In this document: positions 1-6,070 of the stretch, one piece after another
Numbering within the stretch: the first letter of the stretch is position 1
Layout of the letters: each line of letters begins with the position of its first letter
Source: Bryobacteraceae bacterium
GTDB lineage: Bacteria > Acidobacteriota > Terriglobia > Bryobacterales > Bryobacteraceae
Direction of reading: 5' to 3'
NCBI GenBank assembly: GCA_014379815.1
Contig: JACMLA010000245.1
Location: 1-8,340, forward strand
DNA length: 8,340 nt
The notes under the pieces: model-generated
What the model saw: the letters and a program-made list of their open reading frames with translations, nothing else
What the model was told of the DNA's origin: nothing
Database searches by the model: none
Position numbers and translations under genes: made by a program

Positions 1-175
1 CGCCCCAATAGAAGCCTCGGACGAACCGGAACAAGATTCCGGGCAGATCACAAACCTAAGCCGCACCCAGCGACGCGCCAACGAGCGCGCCGAGCGCAAG
101 GCTGAGAGAAAGGCACTTCGGCAAATACCAGGGATTGGCTTTGTTTCGTACGCCACAGACAATCGTCCAAAGTAG
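1..175 (+). CDS. C-terminal end of an unidentified basic protein (partial)
   Basis: The reading frame starting at base 2 is open from the left edge to a TAG at 173-175 and gives 57 residues. It begins acidic (SDEPEQDSG), passes through an Arg/Lys/Glu/Ala-rich stretch (SRTQRRANERAERKAERKA) that looks like a charged helix, and ends with a short ordered-looking tail (IPGIGFVSYATDNRPK). The composition is protein-like and there is no competing frame of similar quality, so I read it as the tail of a gene that starts outside the window. I do not recognise the family and give no function. It converges on the hydrolase remnant at 291-890. It could instead be chance open sequence, as it is short. Confidence 0.5.
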   Translation, partial: APIEASDEPEQDSGQITNLSRTQRRANERAERKAERKALRQIPGIGFVSYATDNRPK

Positions 176-290
176 TCCCGGCACGTTGACTCAAGTCACC
201 CCGAAACAGAAAAAGCCAGTGAAAAAGTGAACCACATTGAATCCGCAGAAGCAGCGGATCCGGGCATAGCACCGTAAGCCTGGCTTATCG
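176..290. other. Convergent intergenic stretch with small inverted repeats
   Basis: This lies between the end of the plus-strand partial gene and the end of the minus-strand hydrolase remnant. It holds three short inverted repeats: TGACT-CA-AGTCA (187-198), ATCCGC-N7-GCGGAT (241-259) and TAAGCC-T-GGCTTA (275-287). None is followed directly by a T run in either direction, so they are not classical intrinsic terminators, although two structures just past a gene end could slow or stop transcription. No gene is visible here; open frames across it run antisense to the neighbouring coding sequence. Confidence 0.35.
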
Positions 291-890
291 CTAATTCACA
301 AACAGCTCGCCAATGGCGATCGCGTCCTTCTCGCCAAAATCGACGTAAATGTTGGCGAGTAGTGCGACGACTACACCCGACTTGTCACGCTTTCGAAGTG
401 TGGAGCCCTTTCAGCAGTCTGGAAAAGTCGCCTGATTGATAGTGTCGGATCCCGGCGCTGTGTCCGGCCCGTTGTCGCGCCATAACGGTCCACTGTTTCG
501 TCGGCAGTGCCGGAAGATAGCGCTGCACCGGCGCGTCCAGATCCAGCTCGCAGGCTTCCATCAGGCGAACAAGTCCGGCTGCGGTCAGAACCTTGGAAAC
601 GCTTCTCAGCCGGAATCGGGTGAGCGGTGTCACGGCCCCGTTGTGCTCAACATCCGCCAGGCCAAATCCCTTGGACCACAGGTTGTGCCGTTTCTTCCAA
701 CGGCTACCGAGAAACCCGGAATCTGTTTTGCTTCAAGTAGCTTGGCAGGGATCTTGCACGCCGTTGCAATTGGTCCAGTAGGGCGAATGGACTCCAGGGG
801 CACACTGTAGAGCCCCCCTCGCTCGGCGCATAGACTGATAGCGGCAATCAGGGCGACGGTTCCGAAGTTTATTCGGTACCTGATCGTCAC
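291..890 (-). pseudogene. Degenerate serine beta-lactamase-family hydrolase (class C / LACTB-like), frameshifted and internally deleted
   Basis: Three fragments in changing frames read as one serine hydrolase. Fragment 1 starts at GTG 890, has a hydrophobic signal-like segment (FGTVALIAAISLCA) and runs through IPGFSVAVGRNG. At about 685-686 one base is missing; the next frame then continues correctly with NLWSKGFGLADVEHNG, the catalytic SxxK motif SVSK (bases 592-603), LDLDAPVQRYLP and GHSAGIRHY, until a TGA at 385-387. A third segment (386 down to TAG 291-293) reads DKSGVVVALLANIYVDFGEK, the typical C-terminal strand of the family. The middle is absent, including the expected Tyr motif and the H/KTG motif. 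The whole is about 200 codons, where relatives have roughly 350-400. It begins 19 bases after the M56 sensor stop, in the place of the bla gene in a blaI-blaR1-bla operon. It is probably non-functional. Confidence 0.85.
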
Positions 891-909
891 CGGTGGAGCT
901 TTCTACCGC

Positions 910-2610
910 TTACTCGCGCGCTCCTGCCGAAAGCAGATACGTTGCGATCTCGGCGTGGTCGTTCCTATGAGCCATCGTGAGGGGCGTTCGCCACTCGCCC
1001 GGCCGCGTCCCGGAAGGCTCAACCCAAACGCGTGAGTTGACATTAGCTCCTTGGCGGACCAGCGACTTGACTACAGACAGGTGTCCACTGGCGCTCGCTT
1101 CAATAAGGGCATTCTCATCGCCTGGTACAACTTGTTCTATGTTCGCGCCTCGGCTGATCAGAAACTCCACGATCTCGACACTTCCGCCTCGCGCCGCCAT
1201 GATCAACGCATTCCCATCGCCGGGTACTGCCATGTGGATATCGGCCCCCCGATCGAGTAGAAGGCGGACCGTTGACAGATGGCCCTTTTCGGCAGACATG
1301 ATGAGAGGACTTCCGTCGCCCGGTAGTGCGAGGTTCACATCAGCACCACGATTCAGCAATAGCGTCACCGTCGGGTCGTGACCATTTCGAACTGCGGCAA
1401 TGAGGGGACTTCCGTCTCCGCTGAGCTTTGCATTGACGTTCGCCCCAGCCAACAGCAACTTTTCAACACCCGATTGGTCACCGCGTTCGGCTGCCGCGAA
1501 TAGTGCTTCATCATTCTGAGTAGCGTGCCGCGCCACGCTTCGGCCAGAGGGCACCCGTCCCACTTGTCCAGTAGTCTGAGCCACGGCGTCCAGGGGGCCA
1601 ATTGCAACAGCAGCGATCATCGCAAAGACCACGGCAAATGTCGCGGCAACAGCACTACTTCGGCCGCGAATCTGGTCAGCATCGAGCACCGCCCGAACTC
1701 TAGCGGAAAGGTCGCTTTGCCTAGCCATCCCAATCGCCGGCTGAGCGGATGTGCAGCTCAACCGTCGTGCCAGCGATACCAATTGCTCGGCGTAGGACGT
1801 TCTTTCTTCGCGCTCAATCACCGCGTCGTCGCAGGCGCGTTCAGCTTCCAGAGAAAGCTTTCGCCATGCCATCCAGACAAGTGGGTGAAACCAGTACACA
1901 GCAGATGTTACACGAGCCAGCATCTGCACGCCCCAGTCAGATCGAAGGACGTGTTCCATCTCATGAACCAACGCGCACCTTAGATCCTTGTCACTCCAGG
2001 ACTCCGCATCGGAAGGCAGCAGGATCGCAGGACGTGTGAAGCCACAGGTCACAGGGCCTCCAATATCGGGATGGACCAGCAATTCCACTTGCCGGCGTAC
2101 TCCCCGCTCGACAGCAAATGACTGCAAATGAGCTTCAAGTCCCGGGCAAGGTCTTCCACCACGTCGCAACAGGCGCAGCCTCCGGAGGTCCAGCGCAAGC
2201 TTCAGGAACAGGAGGATACTACCGCTGATCCATGCCACCCGAAACAGCGTTTCCCAGGTTGTCGGCAGCCGGAAGGGGCCACCTTCATGCCGATCTTTCG
2301 GAAGGCTGTTTACCAGATTCGAAGACATCCGGGTCGCTGATCTTAGTCCGCCCTCCGGAGCCACAGAAGTGACCTCGGCCGGCACAGGAAAACGCAGACC
2401 CACACGCGGTGCGATCACGACGACTAAAGGGAGTACCAACGCCGCAAAAAACGTTGCCGCGAGCATCAGATGACGAATGTATGCGGCCCGCCTGCCAGCG
2501 AAATGAGTTAGTGCGAGTCCTGCCACAAACAGCGCCGTGGTTTTGCTAACGACGTCCAGTTCAGGCGTCCAGCTAAGCTGCAACAACGCTTTGAAAAATG
2601 CGTCCATCAT
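910..2610 (-). CDS. BlaR1/MecR1-like membrane M56 metallopeptidase with C-terminal ankyrin repeats
   Basis: This 566-residue membrane protein is expected to sense a signal and inactivate the BlaI repressor by proteolysis. Hydrophobic segments lie near residues 23-38, 46-67, 120-140 and 318-340. The zinc peptidase motif HEMEH is at 216-220, followed by YWFHPLVWMAWRKLSLEAERACDDA, which carries the downstream Glu/Asp region of family M56. After the last membrane segment, where BlaR1 carries its penicillin-binding sensor, this protein has six ankyrin repeats (about 365-566) instead. By analogy with BlaR1 topology these would face the periplasm. The start is the first of two adjacent ATGs; AGGGGG (2616-2621) sits 5 bases upstream inside blaI, and the start overlaps the blaI stop as ATGA, indicating translational coupling. 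The M56 family call is firm; that it cleaves the adjacent BlaI, and what it senses, are inference. Confidence 0.9.
   Translation of the reverse strand: MMDAFFKALLQLSWTPELDVVSKTTALFVAGLALTHFAGRRAAYIRHLMLAATFFAALVLPLVVVIAPRVGLRFPVPAEVTSVAPEGGLRSATRMSSNLVNSLPKDRHEGGPFRLPTTWETLFRVAWISGSILLFLKLALDLRRLRLLRRGGRPCPGLEAHLQSFAVERGVRRQVELLVHPDIGGPVTCGFTRPAILLPSDAESWSDKDLRCALVHEMEHVLRSDWGVQMLARVTSAVYWFHPLVWMAWRKLSLEAERACDDAVIEREERTSYAEQLVSLARRLSCTSAQPAIGMARQSDLSARVRAVLDADQIRGRSSAVAATFAVVFAMIAAVAIGPLDAVAQTTGQVGRVPSGRSVARHATQNDEALFAAAERGDQSGVEKLLLAGANVNAKLSGDGSPLIAAVRNGHDPTVTLLLNRGADVNLALPGDGSPLIMSAEKGHLSTVRLLLDRGADIHMAVPGDGNALIMAARGGSVEIVEFLISRGANIEQVVPGDENALIEASASGHLSVVKSLVRQGANVNSRVWVEPSGTRPGEWRTPLTMAHRNDHAEIATYLLSAGARE
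913..1518 (-). repeat. Six ankyrin repeats at the end of the M56 sensor
   Basis: The repeats are about 33 residues long, with a GH..TV.LLL.RGADVN core. Copies 2 to 4 share a near-identical junction (PGDGSPLI, PGDGSPLI, PGDGNALI) and copy 5 has PGDENALI. The last linker is extended by about 10 residues (WVEPSGTRPGEW) before the final shorter repeat, RTPLTMAHRNDHAEIATYLL. Ankyrin repeats bind protein partners. The junction similarity is at the level expected for homogenised tandem domains. The DNA copies have diverged and are not simple tandem repeats. Confidence 0.9.
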
Positions 2611-3014
2611 GATCGCCCCCTGTCTTTTCGAACTGCTTCGATTTCGGCACTCAATGTATCCAACTCCTCATCCGTCCACGTCTCATGGCGCAGCAGAGCA
2701 GCAGCTGTTTGCGCACGAGATCCCCCAAAGAATACGCTGACGAGTTTCGCAAGGGCACCGCGCTGCACAGATTTTCGCGACTTCACAGGCACATACACGT
2801 AGCGCAAGCCTTCCTCTTGATGGCGCACGAAGCCCTTGGTCTCCAATCTCGACAGCATCGTCCGGACAGCCGAGTAACTCGGTGGATCCTTTAGACGCTC
2901 CCGAATCGCTTCAGCCGAGGCGCGGTCTCCTAGCGCGAAAAGCGCGTCCATGATTTCACGCTCTCGTCGGGCTAACTTGTCATCTTCCGAAGTTACGGGG
3001 TCGCTGTATGCCAC
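2607..3014 (-). CDS. blaI: BlaI/MecI-family penicillinase repressor
   Basis: This 135-residue cytoplasmic DNA-binding repressor is close to the usual family length (about 120-130). Residues 13-77 form the winged helix: REREIMDALFALG, the recognition helix region SYSAVRTMLSRLETKGFV, and the wing around EEGLRYVYVP. Residues 80-128 are the helical dimerisation part, with a VFFGGS segment (94-99) near where this family is cut by its partner protease. The start is GTG at 3014; the next in-frame ATG falls inside the DNA-binding domain, so it is too late. No Shine-Dalgarno sequence precedes the GTG; the promoter -10 element ends 6 bases upstream, suggesting a leaderless message. A matching operator lies in that promoter, so it should repress its own operon. 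The stop overlaps the start of the M56 gene by ATGA. Confidence 0.92.
   Translation of the reverse strand: MAYSDPVTSEDDKLARREREIMDALFALGDRASAEAIRERLKDPPSYSAVRTMLSRLETKGFVRHQEEGLRYVYVPVKSRKSVQRGALAKLVSVFFGGSRAQTAAALLRHETWTDEELDTLSAEIEAVRKDRGRS
2616..2621 (-). promoter_or_regulatory. Ribosome binding site for the M56 sensor gene
   Basis: AGGGGG on the minus strand lies 5 bases before the ATG at 2610, within the last codons of blaI. It supports choosing the first of the two consecutive ATG codons and coupled translation with blaI. Confidence 0.7.
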
Positions 3015-3018
3015 TCAG

Positions 3019-3042
3019 GTAGCATATTGCTACATTTGTAGC
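3019..3042. promoter_or_regulatory. BlaI operator: two overlapping palindromes
   Basis: GCTACA-TT-TGTAGC (3029-3042) has perfect 6-base arms and contains TACA-N2-TGTA, the recognised core of BlaI/MecI operators. It sits wholly in the spacer between the -35 and -10 elements, where a bound dimer would exclude RNA polymerase. A second perfect palindrome, GTAGCA-TAT-TGCTAC (3019-3033), overlaps it by five bases and covers the -10. GTAGCAT also occurs twice as a direct repeat (3019-3025 and 3038-3044). The first site is well supported by the known motif; a role for the second is inference. Confidence 0.8.
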
Positions 3043-3049
3043 ATGTCAA
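3021..3049 (-). promoter_or_regulatory. blaI promoter
   Basis: On the minus strand a perfect -35 hexamer TTGACA (3044-3049) is separated by exactly 17 bases from TATGCT (3021-3026), a four-of-six match to the -10 consensus. Only ACCTGA separates the -10 from the GTG start of blaI. Transcription would therefore begin at about 3014, at the start codon itself, giving a leaderless mRNA. The promoter lies just beyond the end of the HicB-like gene, so the bla unit need not depend on read-through from the kinase. Confidence 0.75.
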
Positions 3050-3057
3050 GAGGAATT

Positions 3058-3294
3058 TCAGAAGAGTGCCGAGGACATGCAATCGCCAGAAGCTAACCTG
3101 TCAGGCCAAAGCCGTGAGGGCGCCTTCGACGCCAAGGCCAGTAGCGCTATGGCCTTCACTTTCCGGACGGCTTCGTCTTCGGTCATCCCGTAAGCCGTAA
3201 CACCGGGGATTTCCAGAACAGAAGCCACGATCCGACCGCCTTCGGAGCGCTGAGGCGCCTTGGTACCCACTATCAGGTTCTGCGGCGATCTCAT
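3058..3294 (-). CDS. HicB/UPF0150-like small protein
   Basis: This 78-residue protein carries the HicB-like core at about 18-50: EGGRIVASVLEIPGVTAYG followed by MTEDEAVRKVKAIALLAL, matching the family pattern of a beta-hairpin, a PGV..YG.T..EA turn and a helix. Most related proteins continue directly into an ADRLE.GE-type end; here DRLASGD appears about nine residues late, after a basic, Pro/Trp-containing insert (SKAPSRLWP). The ATG at 3294 follows a stop codon immediately in frame and lies 6 bases after the kinase stop. A strong AAGGAG (3297-3302) is present but only 2 bases from the ATG, which is short. No HicA-like toxin is found beside it, so it is an orphan, and a toxin-antitoxin role is not supported. 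It may be co-transcribed with the kinase. Confidence 0.7.
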   Translation of the reverse strand: MRSPQNLIVGTKAPQRSEGGRIVASVLEIPGVTAYGMTEDEAVRKVKAIALLALASKAPSRLWPDRLASGDCMSSALF

Positions 3295-3300
3295 CGCTCC

Positions 3301-6021
3301 TTATTCCGGCGGTACCAGATCGCGAATCGCGTCAGCAAGTTCGCTAGCCCGAATCGGTTTCGTCAACACCGCATCCATACCTGCTGCCAGACAACTGAGC
3401 CGGTCCGACTCAAATGCGTGAGCGGTCATCGCGACAATCGGGATCTGACTTCCATCTCCGCCAGACCGAATGCGTCGCGCGGCCTCAAGACCGTCCATCC
3501 CCGGCATCTGCACATCCATGAAGATCAAATCGAAGGTGTGGGAAGCCAGCTTTTGCAGAGCTTGCAGGCCATTGTCTGCCGTCTGCGCACGATGCCCCTG
3601 CTTCTCCAGAAGCCTCTTCGCAAGAGCCTGATTTACCGCATTATCATCCGCAACGAGTACGCTTAGCGACCGCAAACCCTGCTCCGGGCTCACGCAACAT
3701 CTCTCCGCATCAAAAAAGGTGACGCTGGACGAATCTACCTTCTCCTCCGCGGCTAAAAAGTTCGCAGTAAACCAGAAGGTACTCCCCTGGCCGACCTCGC
3801 TTTCTACCTGGACTTCTCCACCCAGCAGCCCCACCAGCCTCGCAACAATACTTAAACCCAGCCCTGTTCCTCCAAACCGGCGTGTAATGGTTCCGTCTTC
3901 CTGTACAAATGGCTGGAAAATCAGGGCCTGCTTCTCAGGGGCGATACCGGTGCCGGTATCCTTTACATCGATCCGCAAAGTAACGCTTTCCGAATCTGTG
4001 TTGAGAACCCGCACCACCACGCGAACACTGCCACGCTCCGTAAATTTCAGAGCATTTCCGATCAGGTTCACCAGAATTTGTCTCAGACGTACCTTGTCGC
4101 CCATCAGCAGCTGAGGTAAAGACTCCGCCACATCGGCCGTCAGCTCCACCGTTTTCGACAATCGCCTGAACAGAGATATAAGAACGTGAACCTCATGCCG
4201 CAGATCGAAAGGCACACACTCAACGGACATGTTGCCCGACTCAATCCTTGACAAGTCCAAGACGTTGTTGAGGATCGTCAGGAGTGCCTCTCCCGAGTGC
4301 CTGACGGTTTCCAGATCCTCACGCTGTTGCCCACTCAGACGGGAGTCGAGAACAAGACCTGTCAGGCCCAGAATCGCATTCATCGGTGTTCGGATCTCGT
4401 GACTCATGTGTGCTAGGAAATCGCTCTTTGCCCGATTGCCTGCCTCCGCCAGATCCTTCGCCGCCCTCAGTTCCGCCTCAGCCCTCTTGATCTGGCTGAT
4501 ATCGACAAAAGTGCCTTCGAGAACGATGTCTTCCAGGTTGCTCTCGACCGAAGTCAGATTGGCGGAAACCCACACTGGACCACCATCGCGTCGGCGCAAC
4601 TGGACTTCATACCCGGAGATCATTCCAGTCGCTTCGAGTCTGGCTCCGGTAAACGCAATTTCTTTACGGTCGAAATACAGGTCGTCCAGATAAAGTCCCC
4701 GCAATTGCTCCGCTGCATCCCAACCCAGAATGTGAGCCGCAGCCGGGTTGCAGTCAGTTATCAAACCGTTCCGAGCAACCCGTAAGACACCTGCAAGCGA
4801 GCGCTGGAACAATAGCCGGAAGCGTTCTTCAGAAGCCGTCAGTCGAGACTCGGCCTTTTTTCTGTCGGTGATGTTCCGAACGAATCCCTCGTAATAAATC
4901 AGCTGCCCCGTGTCGGCGTTTCGCACGGCCCGGCACGATTCTGAGATCCAGATAACGCTGCCGCTCTTGCGAAGAATCTGTGAATCCAGCTCATGCGTGG
5001 CACCACCCAGTTTCAGTACCTCCTGAAGCCATTTTTTGTGCCGAGCCGTATCCAGATACACGGGAACGTGCGAATGCAGCGATGCAGTGATCAGCTCTTC
5101 CGGGCCCGCATAACCCATCACCTGCGCCAGTGCGGAGTTTGCACAAAGATAATGGCCTTCAGGCGAACGCTGAAAAATTCCGTCCGCCGCATGGTTAAAA
5201 AGGTTGCGATAACGTTCCTGAACATCGTGCAGTTCCTGATTTCGCTGACCTATCTGAAACGAACACGTCGATGCGCGAAGTTGCAGCAAGGCCACGTTCT
5301 TAGCGCGGTCCTCGTCTGTCGTGAGAGCAGAATAGCTCTCGGCTGGAATCACGTGAGAATGGCTGAGGCAAACCGCTTGAAACCGGGATTCGGAAGCAAC
5401 CTCAAAAGCCGCCACGGGATACGCGCACAGCAGCGAGAAAGAATGGTCTGTTGAAAGCTGGTGCCATAGCCGCTCCAGCTCCATCGCCGCGTCTTGCTGA
5501 CCTCCTTTCCACAGCAACGCCACCATTTCCCCGAAAGCCCGCAGTTTCCGGCCCGTAGGAAGTGCCATCGAGCTCAATAGTCCGCCTATCACCCGCCGGA
5601 ACCGCTCTTCATTGGGCCAGCCATCCACTACAAAATCCGCAAGCGTCTGCCCCGCGTCCGCAGAAACGTATAATTTGTCCGTTCGTAGCCGGCCTACATC
5701 GGCTCCACATTCCTCAAGATAGTTGTCGAGGAGACATTGATGATTCGCTGTTGCAATAATCAGCGACGGCTCGTCGCGCGCCACACCTTCCATGACGAAC
5801 TTGCCGATTGCCGACGCCAAAAAACCACTGTTCTCGTAAAGCTGCATGCCATGCCAAAACTCTTGATTGAGCGTCAGACCCGGCGAGCACTTTGTCCCTG
5901 TAACTGCCATATCGTGTCCGTTTCTCCCCGAACCCGCAATTGGTAATGTGCGGCTTTCTGGCTTATCGGTCCACGAGTGATTCGCCAATAGGAAATCTTT
6001 GCGCTTATTTCGCTCCCGCAC
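3301..6021 (-). CDS. Soluble hybrid histidine kinase: MEDS, two PAS, HisKA, HATPase, receiver
   Basis: This 906-residue sensor kinase has no obvious membrane segment. Domains in order: MEDS (DcmR-type sensory) about 55-205, opening with HGMQLYE and ending HSFSLLCAYP; PAS about 268-390; PAS about 395-515; HisKA about 531-597 with phospho-acceptor His541 in SHEIRTPMNAI; HATPase about 640-755 with the N box (NLIGNALKF), DTGTGIAP and FGGTGLGLSI; and a receiver about 786-902 with acidic ADDN (Asp792/793), phospho-acceptor Asp836 in FMDVQMPGMDG, Thr866 and Lys888. All catalytic residues are present, so autophosphorylation and internal relay to Asp836 are expected. No HPt protein or output regulator is nearby. 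The frame opens at GTG 6021 without a ribosome site; ATG 5910 (residue 38), just before the MEDS domain, is a better start, though its GGGGAG (5924-5929) is 13 bases away. The signal is unknown. Confidence 0.93.
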   Translation of the reverse strand: MRERNKRKDFLLANHSWTDKPESRTLPIAGSGRNGHDMAVTGTKCSPGLTLNQEFWHGMQLYENSGFLASAIGKFVMEGVARDEPSLIIATANHQCLLDNYLEECGADVGRLRTDKLYVSADAGQTLADFVVDGWPNEERFRRVIGGLLSSMALPTGRKLRAFGEMVALLWKGGQQDAAMELERLWHQLSTDHSFSLLCAYPVAAFEVASESRFQAVCLSHSHVIPAESYSALTTDEDRAKNVALLQLRASTCSFQIGQRNQELHDVQERYRNLFNHAADGIFQRSPEGHYLCANSALAQVMGYAGPEELITASLHSHVPVYLDTARHKKWLQEVLKLGGATHELDSQILRKSGSVIWISESCRAVRNADTGQLIYYEGFVRNITDRKKAESRLTASEERFRLLFQRSLAGVLRVARNGLITDCNPAAAHILGWDAAEQLRGLYLDDLYFDRKEIAFTGARLEATGMISGYEVQLRRRDGGPVWVSANLTSVESNLEDIVLEGTFVDISQIKRAEAELRAAKDLAEAGNRAKSDFLAHMSHEIRTPMNAILGLTGLVLDSRLSGQQREDLETVRHSGEALLTILNNVLDLSRIESGNMSVECVPFDLRHEVHVLISLFRRLSKTVELTADVAESLPQLLMGDKVRLRQILVNLIGNALKFTERGSVRVVVRVLNTDSESVTLRIDVKDTGTGIAPEKQALIFQPFVQEDGTITRRFGGTGLGLSIVARLVGLLGGEVQVESEVGQGSTFWFTANFLAAEEKVDSSSVTFFDAERCCVSPEQGLRSLSVLVADDNAVNQALAKRLLEKQGHRAQTADNGLQALQKLASHTFDLIFMDVQMPGMDGLEAARRIRSGGDGSQIPIVAMTAHAFESDRLSCLAAGMDAVLTKPIRASELADAIRDLVPPE

Positions 6022-6070
6022 AGTGGTGCGTTTAGGGCACTTCGAGGTGGATGCGGATTAAGGCGAAAGC

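Noticed and set aside
48..272. A 74-codon minus-strand open frame at the left edge
   Set aside because: It is antisense to the more protein-like plus-strand tail (1-175), rich in Cys, Trp and Arg with no domain, and runs into intergenic sequence.
241..287. Two stem-loops (ATCCGC-N7-GCGGAT and TAAGC-CTG-GCTTA) as rho-independent terminators
   Set aside because: The stems are 5-6 base pairs and neither is followed directly by a T run on either strand; they are mentioned only as weak structures.
977..1381. A 134-codon plus-strand open frame with internal repeats
   Set aside because: It is the antisense shadow of the ankyrin repeat region; its repeats (PSPG, SAPR) mirror the repeated GDGSPLI codons.
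3058..3294. HicAB toxin-antitoxin module
   Set aside because: I searched both sides for a HicA-like small basic protein with a conserved His and found none; the neighbours are the kinase and the blaI promoter.
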